The notes: a model not told the origin generated them from the sequence alone. A DNA stretch of 64,000 nt from Caballeronia glebae (GCF_001545035.1 NZ_FCOJ02000007.1:1-64000); one strand, 5' to 3'; positions 25,454 through 36,100 are shown, counted from the first letter of the stretch. A program made the numbers and translations.

Positions 25454-26151
25454 CGGCCGCGTTCCAACGGTTCGCGCGCATTACTCGGAACGTCGCTGCG
25501 CGTGCCAAACAGCGTGTCGCAGATCGGGAACGTGAGGTTGAAGTTCTGTGTCGCCATCACTTCGGGATCGTGGTGTGTAGCGTGCAGGCGCCGCACTGTG
25601 TTGACGAGCGGAACGCGGTCGAGGAACGGGCTGTCGGTGAAGTGTGAGAGCGTATGCAGGCCCTCGTACATCAGAAAGTACGCCGCCATCGTGAACAGCG
25701 CGATGTAGCCTGCGTTGCGGGAGAATACGAACCCGATCACGAGCGCGAACGGCACGGCCGCCAGCACGAACGCGACCGGCGCGAAAGGCGGAAACAGCAG
25801 CGCGCGCCAGTGACGGTGGCCCTTGTATTCAAGCGTCACATGCGTGAAGAATCGGTGATGAACCGCGCAATGGCGCTTGTAGATCATGCTGAAATACTTC
25901 GTCGGACGATGCAGCACGTAGCGGTGCGCCGCCCATTCCGCCCAATTGCCGAACAGAAAGAGCGGAATGACCGCCAACCATTCGGCGAGCGTCGGCGCAT
26001 GAAGCTGCATCAGGCAATACACGATCACGCCGCCGGTGAAGAGCAATGTGAAGCCGAGGTGCATTTCGCCGCGATACCACCATGGCGTGGCATTCACATA
26101 CTCGTCACGAAACTTGTAGGAACGCGCGCGAACGTCTTCTTCGTATTTCAT
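25450..26151 (-). CDS. Fatty-acid hydroxylase/sterol desaturase family membrane protein
   Basis: 233-residue di-iron membrane oxygenase-family protein. Histidine boxes are intact: H76/H81 (HRYVLH), H94/H98/H99 (HCAVHH), H166/H170 (HTLSH) and H190/H193/H194 (HATHH). Hydrophobic helices lie around residues 30-50, 57-72 and 120-165. GGAGA precedes the ATG at 26151. It is placed 61 bases after the MFS gene on the same strand, at the downstream end of the hmf operon. Such an enzyme is not part of the published furan pathway; it could hydroxylate a lipid for solvent tolerance or act on a furan. Function unknown. Confidence 0.85.
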   Translation of the reverse strand: MKYEEDVRARSYKFRDEYVNATPWWYRGEMHLGFTLLFTGGVIVYCLMQLHAPTLAEWLAVIPLFLFGNWAEWAAHRYVLHRPTKYFSMIYKRHCAVHHRFFTHVTLEYKGHRHWRALLFPPFAPVAFVLAAVPFALVIGFVFSRNAGYIALFTMAAYFLMYEGLHTLSHFTDSPFLDRVPLVNTVRRLHATHHDPEVMATQNFNLTFPICDTLFGTRSDVPSNAREPLERGR

Positions 26152-26212
26152 CGATGTCTCCGGCTGTTATGAAGGCGTGCGCCCGTTGGCGTCCGCCGTT
26201 ATGCCCAATGAC

Positions 26213-27589
26213 TCAGGTGGGATTGCGCGCGGAACCGCTTTCGAGCTTGCCGAGCGTCTCGGGGACGACGAATGCGCCCACGAGGAAGATCACGCTGATC
26301 GCGCCGATGAAGATCGCTAGCGTCATCGGCAACTGGCTCGCGTCCTTCGCCACCAGCGAAACGGCCGTCGGCATCATCCCGCCGATCGCGAAGCCGATAT
26401 TCCAGGAGAGGCCCGTGCCGGTCGCGCGGATCGAGGTCGGGAAGCGTTCGTTCAGGAAGATCAGGATCGGCGCATAGCCGGCGCTGCCGAGCGCGCTGAG
26501 AAGGACTGCATAGACGCCGACCATCATGATGCTGTCGGCGGTAGGCAGCAGCAAAAACAGCGCGGGCAACGCGACGAGCCGGATCAGCCCGATCCACACG
26601 AACGCACCTTTGCGGCCGATGAACGTGCTGAGGTGCCCTGCCGCGATCGACGCGATCACTACCGCAATGCTGCAGATCATCAGGATCGCCGCGGCCGCAC
26701 CGTTGGGTGCGTGGCTAACTACCTTCAGGAACGTCGGCAGGTAGCCCGATGTCAGGTAATAGCCGCTGCCGCCGCCAATCGTCAGGAGCAGGTTGACGAA
26801 AAGAATCTTGCGATAGTCGCGCGAGAACAGCGTCTTTAGCGGCGAGCGCACGACTTCGACGGGCGCGCCCTTGAGCTGCGCGGCGGCCTTCGCAGCCTTT
26901 TCGGCGGCGAGCTTCTTCCACAGCGGCGACTCTTCAAGGCTGTTGAACACGAAGAGACCGAGCACCGAGCTGATGATGCCGGTGAAGAACATGCAGCGCC
27001 AGCCCCATACGTCAAAGGCGTCGCCGGGGAAAAGCGCCGACATCGCGAGGAACGTTACGGACGCGAGCAGCGCGCCGAGCCCAGCCCCGCCGCCGCCGAT
27101 CAGTCCCGACACCGCGCCGCGATACTTCGGCGCGACGGATTCGGTTCCGATGGTGTGCGTGGAAGCAACCACGCCTCCGACAAACACGCCCTGGATGAGG
27201 CGCAGCAAGAGGAAGAGAATCGGCGCGAGCAGGCCGACTTGAGCGACGGTCGGCAGCAGGCCGAACGCGGCCGTCGACAGGCCGACGCCGACCACCGCCA
27301 CGATCATCGCGCCTTTACGGCCACGGCGATCGGCGTAAGAACCGAAGAGCGCGGAGCCGAGCGGGCGCATCAGCAGTGTCACGGCGAACGATGCATAGAC
27401 GGCGGCGAGAGAAAGCATCGCGTGCTCGGAGGGGAAGAACAGACGCCCCACCACTGGCGCGACATATAACAGCACGAACAGATCGAACAAATCCAGTGCC
27501 CAGCCGAGACACGAAGCTACCACTGCGCCCATCACCTGCCGCTGATCGACAGCGGGTGCGGCGGCGCCATTTTGCGCTGCTACGGACAT
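26213..27589 (-). CDS. MFS transporter, aromatic/furan acid:H+ symporter type
   Basis: 458-residue twelve-helix carrier of the metabolite:H+ symporter group. Landmarks: GWALDLFDLFVLLYVAPVVG in helix 1, LFGSYADRRGRKGAM (the MFS motif), RLIQGVFVGGVVASTHTIG and a long central loop rich in Ala and Lys. ATG 27589 is chosen since AGGAG ends 6 bases before it, whereas ATG 27595 abuts it. Position in the furan cluster suggests a role like HmfT1: uptake of furoate, FDCA or HMF. Gap of 96 bases to the oxidase gene. Confidence 0.88.
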   Translation of the reverse strand: MSVAAQNGAAAPAVDQRQVMGAVVASCLGWALDLFDLFVLLYVAPVVGRLFFPSEHAMLSLAAVYASFAVTLLMRPLGSALFGSYADRRGRKGAMIVAVVGVGLSTAAFGLLPTVAQVGLLAPILFLLLRLIQGVFVGGVVASTHTIGTESVAPKYRGAVSGLIGGGGAGLGALLASVTFLAMSALFPGDAFDVWGWRCMFFTGIISSVLGLFVFNSLEESPLWKKLAAEKAAKAAAQLKGAPVEVVRSPLKTLFSRDYRKILFVNLLLTIGGGSGYYLTSGYLPTFLKVVSHAPNGAAAAILMICSIAVVIASIAAGHLSTFIGRKGAFVWIGLIRLVALPALFLLLPTADSIMMVGVYAVLLSALGSAGYAPILIFLNERFPTSIRATGTGLSWNIGFAIGGMMPTAVSLVAKDASQLPMTLAIFIGAISVIFLVGAFVVPETLGKLESGSARNPT

Positions 27590-27685
27590 TTCCATCTCCT
27601 TGAATGTCACCGGGCCATCTCTCGATCGACCCCGTGTTGAAGGCACGTAGTTGTGGCGTGCTCTTATTGCCGTTAAAGAAACTTG

Positions 27686-29416
27686 TCAGTGCGCGGCGGC
27701 GAGCGGCGGCGTCGTCGATGCGCTGCCTGCGCGTCGTCCCGTGACCATTGCGTCGGCGATCTTCTCGGCAATCATGATGGTCGGGATATTGGTATTCGCC
27801 GAAGGCAGTCGCGGCATCAGCGATGCATCAACCACTCGCAAGCCTCGCGTTCCGTGCACTCGGCCCTCGGTGTCGGTGACGGCGCTGCGCTCGTGCGCGT
27901 CGCCCATGCGGCACGTTCCGCTCGCATGCCACACGCCGAAGACGTTCGCGCGGATGAAATCCGCGAGCGCGCGTTCATCGGCGAGCAGCTCGGAAATCCT
28001 GAGCCCCCGCGTGAAGAAGCGCTCGATCAGCAGGCGGCGGATCGGCGCGGGTGTATCGAGCAGCGTGCCGAGCATCGAAGTCAGCAGCGCGTTGCCCTCG
28101 CCAACACGGCTTAGCGCCTTCACGCGCGGCGAAAAAGCCGCGGGAAAGAAATCGCGCTGATCGTGACCGAGACCCGATGCCGCGACGACCTTCGCGAGCA
28201 CCCGTACGCCAACCGCGAGCCGATCGAGATCGCGTTGATCGTCGAGCAAATTGAGCTCGACACGCGGTGCGACCGCCGCATCGGATGAAACGAGTTGCAC
28301 GCGGCCACGCGAATACGGCCGGTTGCACCAGAGAAAGAAAAGACCAAGCCGGTTGCCGAGCGAATGCCACGCGGCACGCGTCGCGCTCGACAGATACAAA
28401 TCCGACGATTCGCCGCCATCGACGCCCGACGTGAAACGAGCTGCTGTCATGCTTGCGCGGCGCCGGGAAAGTGGCATACGAAAGCGCGGTTCGAGAAAAT
28501 GGCAGAAGGTGAGCGACGGATGATCCTGCAGATTGCGCCCGACGCCTGGCAGGTCGACGAGGCATCCAATGCCGAGCTCGCCGAGCTCATGCTTCGAGCC
28601 GATGCCCGCGCGCATCAGCAACGCGGGCGACTGGAGCGCGCCCGCACAGATCACGACCTCATCGGCGTCCAGATGCAACCGCTCGCCGTTCGAAGCCACC
28701 GCGACCACGCCCTGAGCGGCGGTCCCTTTCATCACGATCCGCTCGACGCGCAGGTTCGGATACACAGTGAGATTGGGCCGCTTACGCGTCGCTTCGTCGA
28801 GGTACGCGACAGCGGTAGACACGCGCTTGTCGTCGATATTTGAGAACGCCCCTGGAAACAAGCCGTCGCCGAACTCGGCATTTTGGTCCTGCAAGGTGGC
28901 GAAGCCGTTCGCGCGCAGACCATCGGCGAACGCGTGACAGAATGGGGGCCAGTCTTCCGGCATGATGCGGCGGATCGGCACTGGACCATCGCTGCCATGC
29001 AACTCGCCAGAGGGAAAATTCACATCGCGCTCGAGCTTGCGAAAATAGGGCAGCACGTCGTCCCATGCCCAGCCCGGCGCGCCGTTCGCGGCCCACTCGT
29101 CGTAGTCGCGCGGCAGGCCGCGATTCGCCGACTGCACGTTGATACTCGACCCCCCGCCCATCACACGGCCCTGCTCATACACGCGCGGCGCCGATGTCTT
29201 CGTCGCCTTCGCTTTCAGATCCGGCCAGATGTAGGTATCGCCGCAAAAGACGGGCATTGGATAGCTATCGAGGATATGCGCGGGCACCGCGCCCGGCGGT
29301 GTATCCGCGCCCGCCTCGATCAACGCGACGCGCAGCGACGGCACCGCCGACAGCCGATGCGCGAGCACGCATCCCGCCGATCCGCCACCGATGATCACGT
29401 AGTCGAAACGATCCAT
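27686..29416 (-). CDS. hmfH: GMC oxidoreductase, HmfH-type (hydroxymethyl)furfural oxidase
   Basis: 576-residue FAD enzyme. The dinucleotide motif FDYVIIGGGSAGCVLAHRLS is at the N-terminus, GRVMGGGSSINVQSANRG follows at about residue 84, and the active-site His lies in VWHASGTCRMGD near residue 510, with the partner Asn in SANTNIPTIM. In C. basilensis, HmfH oxidises HMF stepwise to 2,5-furandicarboxylate with O2, making H2O2. The call rests on family plus the complete hmf context; other GMC alcohol dehydrogenases (choline dehydrogenase-like) look alike. GAGGAGACAGG precedes the ATG. Confidence 0.82.
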   Translation of the reverse strand: MDRFDYVIIGGGSAGCVLAHRLSAVPSLRVALIEAGADTPPGAVPAHILDSYPMPVFCGDTYIWPDLKAKATKTSAPRVYEQGRVMGGGSSINVQSANRGLPRDYDEWAANGAPGWAWDDVLPYFRKLERDVNFPSGELHGSDGPVPIRRIMPEDWPPFCHAFADGLRANGFATLQDQNAEFGDGLFPGAFSNIDDKRVSTAVAYLDEATRKRPNLTVYPNLRVERIVMKGTAAQGVVAVASNGERLHLDADEVVICAGALQSPALLMRAGIGSKHELGELGIGCLVDLPGVGRNLQDHPSLTFCHFLEPRFRMPLSRRRASMTAARFTSGVDGGESSDLYLSSATRAAWHSLGNRLGLFFLWCNRPYSRGRVQLVSSDAAVAPRVELNLLDDQRDLDRLAVGVRVLAKVVAASGLGHDQRDFFPAAFSPRVKALSRVGEGNALLTSMLGTLLDTPAPIRRLLIERFFTRGLRISELLADERALADFIRANVFGVWHASGTCRMGDAHERSAVTDTEGRVHGTRGLRVVDASLMPRLPSANTNIPTIMIAEKIADAMVTGRRAGSASTTPPLAAAH

Positions 29417-29446
29417 TTGCCTGTCTCCTCGTCTTTTGCGGGCTTC

Positions 29447-30253
29447 TCAGGAACCGCGGAACACCGGCTTGCGCTTGCCATGGAACGCTTCGACGCCTTC
29501 ACGGAAATCGTCCGAGGTTCGCAGACGGCTATAGCAATGCCCTTCGAGTTCGATCGCGATCGAGAGCGGCGTATCTTCGGAATCGTTGAGCAGCTTCTTC
29601 GCCGTGCGTTGCGCGAGCGGCGAGAACGTGCGCAACTCGTTGACGAGTGCATCGGTAGCGGCTTCCAGTTCCGCATCCGGCACGCACTCGACCGCGATGC
29701 CCCACTCGTACGCCTGCTTGCCCGGTATGCGGCGCGAGCGCATCACGATGTCCTTGGTCCTGCCGATGCCGACCATCTGCTGCAAGCGCGCCGATCCGCC
29801 CGAGCCCGGAATCTGCCCGAGCTTCTGTTCGGGCAGCGCATAGAACGTGGTCTCGCTCGCTATGCGGAAGTCGCACGCAAGTGACAACTCGAAGCCCACG
29901 CCGAAGCAGAAACCGCGATTGGCCGCGATCACCGGCTTCGAGCAGCGCGCGGGCGCGGCGATATTCCAGGCGAGCTTCGAGACATGCTCGGGCGAAGCTT
30001 CGAGAAAGCCCTTGATGTCGCCGCCGCTCGAAAAGTGCTCGCCCTTCGCGCGCACGACGATTACGCGCACGCGATCGTCTTCGTCGAGCGCCTCGAACGC
30101 GGCGCGCAACTGGTCGCGCGCGTGCATCGAGATCACGTTGAACGGCGGGCGATGCAGGACGATGTCGGCGCGCTCGCGCCCGGCGTCTATCTCGATCGAG
30201 AAGCCGTCGAGGTCCTGCAGCAGTGCCTGGCCGCGATGGATCAAATCGGTCAT
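29447..30253 (-). CDS. hmfE: HmfE-type enoyl-CoA hydratase family protein
   Basis: 268-residue crotonase-fold enzyme. Seen: GEHFSSGGDIKGFLEASPEH (oxyanion hole), NRGFCFGVGFELSLACDFRI and ALPEQKLGQIPGSGGSARLQ with acidic positions reduced to one Glu. In the furan pathway HmfE acts after ring hydroxylation, in hydrolysis or opening of the 5-hydroxy-2-furoyl-CoA tautomer towards 2-oxoglutaryl-CoA; its exact step was not firmly established in what I recall. AAGGAG lies before the ATG at 30253; the gene is 6 bases after hmfD. Confidence 0.85.
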   Translation of the reverse strand: MTDLIHRGQALLQDLDGFSIEIDAGRERADIVLHRPPFNVISMHARDQLRAAFEALDEDDRVRVIVVRAKGEHFSSGGDIKGFLEASPEHVSKLAWNIAAPARCSKPVIAANRGFCFGVGFELSLACDFRIASETTFYALPEQKLGQIPGSGGSARLQQMVGIGRTKDIVMRSRRIPGKQAYEWGIAVECVPDAELEAATDALVNELRTFSPLAQRTAKKLLNDSEDTPLSIAIELEGHCYSRLRTSDDFREGVEAFHGKRKPVFRGS

Positions 30254-30259
30254 GTTGGT

Positions 30260-31831
30260 CTACTCCTTCGTGATTTCAGTGTGGTGTGCAGCGGATGCGG
30301 ACGGACCGTCATCGCATTGATATTCGCCTGCGGAAAGCTTGCGGCGCAGGATCTTGCCGACCGGCGACTTCGGGATGTCGTCAACGAACACGTAGTCGCG
30401 CGGACGCTTGAAGTTGACGAGGTCCGACTCGCGGCACCATGCGTCGAGCGCGGCTGAATCGACGTACTCGCGGCGCTTGATGAACGCGACCACGCGCTGG
30501 CCCCAGCGCTCGTCCTTCACGCCCGCGACGGCCACTTCATCGACCGACGGATGCAGCGAAAGTACCGATTCGATATCGACCGGCGAGATGTTCTCGCCGC
30601 CGCTGATGATCATGTCGTCGACTCGTCCGGAGACGTACAGGTCGCCGTCTTCGTCGAAGTAGCCGGTGTCGCCGGTGAAGTACCAGCCTTCGCGCAGCGA
30701 CTTCGCGTTGGCATCGGGGCGGTTCCAGTAGCCTTCGAACGCTTCGTCGCCGAGCAGGTCCGCGATGATCTGACCTTCCCCGTTCACCGGCGCGAGATCG
30801 TCGGGCGACTTAGCGTCGAGCTTCACGACGCGAAGTCGCGTGTTGATGCCCGCGCGTCCCGCGCTGCCCGGCTTTTTCGTCGCGTCCTGGTCGATGCTGA
30901 ACGTGTAGACCTCGGACGAGCCGTAGTGGTTGACGAACAGTTCCGGCTCGAACGCGGCCGAGAGGCGCTTGAGCAGGCCATCGCTCATCGGCGCGCCCGC
31001 GAAGCCGAGCTTCTTCACCGACGAGGTATCGATGTTCGCGAAAGCGCCATCGGCGAGCAGGTCGTGATAGAGCGTCGGCACGAGATACAGGCACGTGAGC
31101 CCGTGCTTCGCGATGGACTCGAGCGCGAGCCGCGCGTTCCAGCGCCGCACACAGACGAAGAGACCATCGACGAGCGCCATCGAGAGCAGCGAGCGCACGC
31201 CCATCGTGTGATAGAGCGGCATCACCCCGAGCGTGCGTTCGCCGTGCCGGTACAGGTTCTGCGCGACATGCGCGAGCGCGCCCGCGCGTTCGTGCCGGTG
31301 ACGGCGCGGCACACCCTTCGCCTTGCCGGTCGTGCCCGATGTGTAGAGAATCAGCGAGACGTCGTCTGCATTCGCGTCGGTGGTTTCGCCTGTATGCGCG
31401 CGTTCGGCGAGCAGCGCGTCATAGGAGGTCGTGCGGCCTTGGGCATCATCAAGTCCGATGCGCGGCACGTTTTGCGCCGCGCTGCTTTGCATGACGGCAT
31501 CCGCGCACACGGGTTCGTAGACGATCGCCTTCACGCCCGCGTCAGTCACACAGTAGTCGAGTTCGTCGGGTTTGGCGCGCCAGTTGAGCGGCACGATCAC
31601 GATGCCCGCGAACTGGCAGGCCCAGTGCAGCGTCGCCATCTCCCAGCGGTTTTGCAGCACGACGAGCAGCCGGTCGCCGCGTGAGAGACCGAGTTTGCGC
31701 AAGCCTTCGGCGACATCGAGGATGACGCGGTGCCACTGCGCGTACGTGAATTGCATATCGCCATCGACGAGCGCGAGCGCATGCGGGCTGCGCTCGACGC
31801 TTTGCAGGAACGTGCGGCCGAGATCAAGCAT
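30260..31831 (-). CDS. hmfD: HmfD-type 2-furoyl-CoA synthetase (AMP-forming acyl-CoA ligase)
   Basis: 523-residue ANL-family ligase that would activate 2-furoate with ATP and CoA. Motifs: ILYTSGTTGKAKGVPRRH (phosphate-binding loop), YGSSEVYTF, WYFTGDTGYFDEDGDLYVSG (ATP/ribose Asp), RVDDMIISGGENISPVDIES and the catalytic Lys in PKSPVGKILRRKL. The start is ATG 31831, with AGGAGG 7 bases upstream; it overlaps the hmfC stop by 8 bases. The longer upstream frame is only hmfC read out of frame. Operon position directly after the hydroxylase subunits matches the C. basilensis order. Confidence 0.9.
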   Translation of the reverse strand: MLDLGRTFLQSVERSPHALALVDGDMQFTYAQWHRVILDVAEGLRKLGLSRGDRLLVVLQNRWEMATLHWACQFAGIVIVPLNWRAKPDELDYCVTDAGVKAIVYEPVCADAVMQSSAAQNVPRIGLDDAQGRTTSYDALLAERAHTGETTDANADDVSLILYTSGTTGKAKGVPRRHRHERAGALAHVAQNLYRHGERTLGVMPLYHTMGVRSLLSMALVDGLFVCVRRWNARLALESIAKHGLTCLYLVPTLYHDLLADGAFANIDTSSVKKLGFAGAPMSDGLLKRLSAAFEPELFVNHYGSSEVYTFSIDQDATKKPGSAGRAGINTRLRVVKLDAKSPDDLAPVNGEGQIIADLLGDEAFEGYWNRPDANAKSLREGWYFTGDTGYFDEDGDLYVSGRVDDMIISGGENISPVDIESVLSLHPSVDEVAVAGVKDERWGQRVVAFIKRREYVDSAALDAWCRESDLVNFKRPRDYVFVDDIPKSPVGKILRRKLSAGEYQCDDGPSASAAHHTEITKE

Positions 31832-32369
31832 GCTCGACCTCCTGGCCTTGTTCGCCGTGGACGCGACCATTGCGACATGCCGCAACGTCGAGCACCGCCT
31901 TGACGATCGGCGTGTAGCCCGTACACCGGCAGATATGGCCCGAGAGCATCTCGCGCACCTGCTCTTCACTCGGATCGGGCACGCGTTGCAGATAGTCCGC
32001 ACACGACATCAAAATGCCCGCGGTGCAGAAGCCGCACTGCAGCGCGTGATGCCGCTGGAATGCCTGCTGCAAGTCGCCGAGCGTCTGGTCGGGTGCGAGA
32101 CCCTCGACCGTTTCGACACGCCTTCCCTGCACTTGCACCGCGAGCATCAGGCACGAACGCGCCGCAACGCCGTCGATGTGCACCGTGCACGCGCCGCACA
32201 CGCCGTGTTCGCAGCCGACATGCGTCCCGGTCGCGCCGAGTTCGTGCCGAATGAAGTCCGACAGCAGTTCGCGCGGCTCGCAATGGCCGCTGCGTTCGCG
32301 GCCGTTGAGCGTCAGCGTGATGCGCTGCGCTTCGCCTTGCCGCAGGATGTTCGTCGATGTCTTGCTCAC
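31824..32369 (-). CDS. hmfC: HmfC-type 2-furoyl-CoA dehydrogenase [2Fe-2S] subunit
   Basis: 181-residue small subunit of a molybdenum hydroxylase. Eight cysteines bind two [2Fe-2S] clusters: the plant-type ferredoxin set in GCEHGVCGACTVHIDG plus the Cys of ARSC, and the helical set CGFCTAGILMSC with HICRCTGYTPIVKAV. It carries electrons from the Mo cofactor to the FAD subunit. Its start overlaps hmfB's stop by 4 bases. The C-terminal tail (GEQGQEVEHA) is charged and not part of the fold. Confidence 0.92.
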   Translation of the reverse strand: MSKTSTNILRQGEAQRITLTLNGRERSGHCEPRELLSDFIRHELGATGTHVGCEHGVCGACTVHIDGVAARSCLMLAVQVQGRRVETVEGLAPDQTLGDLQQAFQRHHALQCGFCTAGILMSCADYLQRVPDPSEEQVREMLSGHICRCTGYTPIVKAVLDVAACRNGRVHGEQGQEVEHA

Positions 32370-33187
32370 TTCGCCTCCTCAATCACGCGCCATCCCAGTT
32401 GCCGGACCAGATGCCGGCGATATTTCGCGCTGATGTGGGCGTCGTCCTGCGCGCCCAGCTTCCAGCTCAAATCGTTCAATGCCCCCCGCAGGTCGTCGCC
32501 TGAGAGGCGCGGCCAGCGTTCGACCGTCGGCCGGTCCGCGACGCCGCCCACCCCGATGCGGATCGCGTCGTCCGTCACGACCGCCGCGCACGCGACCATC
32601 GCGAAGTCGCCGTGACGCGCGGAAAATTCGGTGAACGCGTACCGCTCGCCCGGCTTCTTTAGCGGAAAGCGCACGGACTCCACGAGTTCGTCCGGTTCGC
32701 GCGCCGTCATCAACATTCCTTGAAAGAAGTCCTGCGCCGCGAGCACGCGCTTTTTCTTCTTCGAGCGCAACGTCACGTCGCCGCCGAGCACGGCAAGCAC
32801 GAGCGGCAGTTCGGCGCTCGGGTCCGCATGCGCGATCGAACCGCACACGGTCCCGCGATTGCGGATCTGAAAGTGCGAGATATGTGGGAACGCCATCGCG
32901 AGCATCGGCACTTCGTCGAACAAGCTCTTGCGCCATTCGACGCACCCTTGCGTCGCCGCCGCACTCACGCGCAATTGCCCCGTCTTGTCGTCGGCATGAA
33001 CCGCGTTCAGCTCTTCCGTACGCGAGATGTCGACGAGCACGCGCGGTTGCGCGAGCCGCATGTTGAGCACCGCCATCAGCGACTGTCCGCCCGCGAGCAC
33101 GCGCGCGTCCTCGCCGAATTGAGCGAGCGCATCGAGTGCATCGTGCGTCGACATAGCGCGCAAATAATCGAACGGGGCGGGCTTCAT
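32366..33187 (-). CDS. hmfB: HmfB-type 2-furoyl-CoA dehydrogenase FAD subunit
   Basis: 273-residue medium subunit of the CoxM/xanthine-dehydrogenase FAD family. N-terminal FDYLRAMSTHDALDALAQFG, then the FAD-binding LAGGQSLMAVLNMRLAQP and the second FAD stretch IRNRGTVCGSIAHADPSAEL are all present. ATG 33187 has AGGAG upstream and overlaps the hmfA stop (ATGA); the frame beginning at 33226 is not needed. It passes electrons from the iron-sulfur clusters to an unknown acceptor. Confidence 0.92.
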   Translation of the reverse strand: MKPAPFDYLRAMSTHDALDALAQFGEDARVLAGGQSLMAVLNMRLAQPRVLVDISRTEELNAVHADDKTGQLRVSAAATQGCVEWRKSLFDEVPMLAMAFPHISHFQIRNRGTVCGSIAHADPSAELPLVLAVLGGDVTLRSKKKKRVLAAQDFFQGMLMTAREPDELVESVRFPLKKPGERYAFTEFSARHGDFAMVACAAVVTDDAIRIGVGGVADRPTVERWPRLSGDDLRGALNDLSWKLGAQDDAHISAKYRRHLVRQLGWRVIEEAK

Positions 33188-36100
33188 GTGCGGCTCCTGA
33201 AACGCGCGATGAAGCGCGATAGCCATGAACCGCCCGCTTGCACCGGCCGGCCGGCGGCCTGTCTTCCGAGCGATTCGAAGAGCTGCTTGAGCACCACTTT
33301 CGCCGCGCCTTCGAGCATGCGGCCGCCGACCGCCGCGACCTTGCCCGACACCTGCGCTTCGTAGTCGTACGACAGACGCGTACCGTGGTCAGTCGGCGTG
33401 AGTTCGACGAGTCCATTGCCGCGCGCGCTGCCAAGCGGCGAGATGCCCGCGCCCGAAAGCCGCAGCCGATGCGGCGCGTCGATCTCCGACAAACCGATAC
33501 GCGCTTCAAAGCGCGCCTTGATCATGCCGACGCCGACGGTCACATCCGCGCGATACTGGTTCGGCGCCGTTTCGTCGAGCGCATGGCAGCCGGGGATGAC
33601 CTTCGCGAGCGCTTGCGGGTTGAGCAAGACGGCGAAGACCGCTTCGGGCGTCGCGGGCAAATCGACCGTGCCTTGCGCCGTCAGCGCCTTGCCGCCCGGC
33701 GTCGCCGGCTTCTTCGCGGGCGCGTCGCGCAGTTCGGGCCGCGACGGCTCCGGATCGTCGATGCCGATTAGCGCCATCACCTTCGACGGCGTGAGCGGCA
33801 GGCGGATATCGTCGACCCCGAGCGCATCGGCGACTGCATTCGCGATGCACGGCGGCGTGCTCATGTTGTTGCCCTCGCCAAGACCCTTCGCGCCGAGCGG
33901 CGTGAACGGCGACGGCGTCTCCAGATGCACGATCAGCGGATCGGGCACTTCGCAGGTGGTCGGCATCAGGTAATCGGCGAGCGTGCCGGACTGGAAACTG
34001 CCGTCCGCGCCATAGCGGAACTCTTCCATCAACGCCGCGCCGAGGCCTTGTGCGAACGCGCCGCGAATCTGGCCGTCGGCGAGTGCGGGGTTCAAGAGCG
34101 TGCCGGCATCGTGCGCGGTCACGTAGCGGTCGATTCGCACGCGGCCGGTCGCGCGATCCACTTCGACGCCGCACATATCGAACGCGAACCCATAAGCCGC
34201 CGACGTGTTGATGCGATCGTCCTCGTCGGGCGCTTCCATGTTCGGGGGCGTCCAGAAGACGGTCTCGCGCAAGCCCGGTTCCTCGCCTTCGGGCAGGAGC
34301 GCGGGCGCCCAGTGCGGCGCGTTGCTTGCGGCGCGCGCAAACGGCAGCGCGCGATCCTCGGCGCCCTTCGTATAGATGCGCGCGCCATCGAAGCAGACTT
34401 CCTCGGGCGCGCAGCCGAACTGTTTCGCGACGATGCGCGAAAGCTTGTCGCGCACCCGTATCGCGGCGAGATGTACGGTGCCCGCCACTGCTCCCGCAAA
34501 GCGGCTCGAATAGTTGCCCGACGCAACCGACCACGCGTCCTTGTGCGTGTCGAACTCGACGTTCACGACGATGTCTTTCGGATCGAGCCCGAGCACATCC
34601 GCGACGACTTGCGCGCACACGGTCATGTGTCCCTGCCCCGCCGGCGTCGACGCCACCGTCACAACCACGCCGCCGAGCAGATCGACGCTCACCGTCGCGC
34701 TTGCGATCGCGCCGCTCTTCGGACCGGCTTTCCTGCGCGCGTCGGCGGGCATCACGGTCGTGATGTAGCCCATGTTCGACATGGAAGGCTCGACGATTGC
34801 CGCAAAGCCGATGCCGTACAACCGCCCTTCGTTGCGCGCCGCCTCGCGCCGCGCGACGAGTTCGTCGTAGCCGCCTTCCGCGAGCGAGCGGCGCAAGGCT
34901 TCCTGATAGTTGCCTGAGTCGAGGAGCGCGCCCGCCGCCGCGCGATATGGAAACGCATCGGCAGGAACGAAGTTGCGGCGGTACACGTCGAGCACGTCGA
35001 GCTTCAGTTCGATCGCGATACGCTGCACCAGCCGTTCGAGCGCGAAGTAGACCTGCGGACCGCCGAAGCCTCGCACGAGTCCGGTCGGCGTCTTGTTGGT
35101 CAGCACGACGCGATTGCGCACGACGAGATGGTCGATGGCATACGCGCCCGTCAGGCAGCCGTGCATCCGGTAGAACGTCGCGGGTTCCGGCGCGCGCACG
35201 TAGCCGCCGACATCTTCGAGCTGATCGTATGAGAGCGCAGTAATGCGTCCGTCGCTTTCGACGGCGGCTTCGATCGTGGAAAAGCGCGCGGTCGCCGAAG
35301 TTGCCGCGCTCAGATGCTCCAGCCGGTCCTCGACCCACTTCACCGGCGCGCCCGCCTTACGCGATGCGAGGCACATCAGCACGACATAGGGAAACACCGC
35401 CTGCTTCACGCCGAAGCTGCCGCCCGAATCGCGCGGCGCCTTGTGACGCAGACGATTCGCCGGCACATTGAGCGCCATCGCCATCACGGCGTGCAGCGAA
35501 AACGGACCCATGAAATTCGAGGTGACGTCGTAGCCTTCGTCGCCCGACAGATACTCCGCGATCACCACGCCGCATTCGATCGGCGCACACGTATTGCGCG
35601 GGTAGTGCGCGACGAACTTCACGCGATGCGGCGCCTTTTCAAACGCTGCTTGCGGATCGCCGTAGCGAAAATGCCGGTCGCTGATCACGTTCGTGCCGAC
35701 ACGGTCGTGCAGCACCGGCGCATCGTCCCTGATCGACTCTTCGATCGATGTCACCGGATCGAGCATCGCGTATTCGACCTTGATGAGATCGAGCGCATCT
35801 TCCGCAAGCGCCCGCGATTCGGCCATCACCACGGCCACCGGCTCGCCGACATAACGCACGCGATCCATCGCGAGCGACCATTGCTCCATGGGGGACTTCA
35901 CGCCGACGACAAACGGCCGCGACCATGCGTGCAGATCGTCGCGCGTAAGGACAGCGCGAACGCCCGGCAGCTTCGACGCCGCTTGCGCATCGATCGATAC
36001 GAGCTCCGCGTGCGCGTGCGGCGAGCGCAGCACGGCCGCGTGCAATGTGCCGGGCTTGATCGCGATGTCGTCGCCGTAGCGGCCGCGGCCGGTCAGGATC

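Noticed and set aside
33506-35338. 610-codon minus-strand frame
   Set aside because: Frame-shifted reading of hmfA, very rich in Arg; no family likeness.
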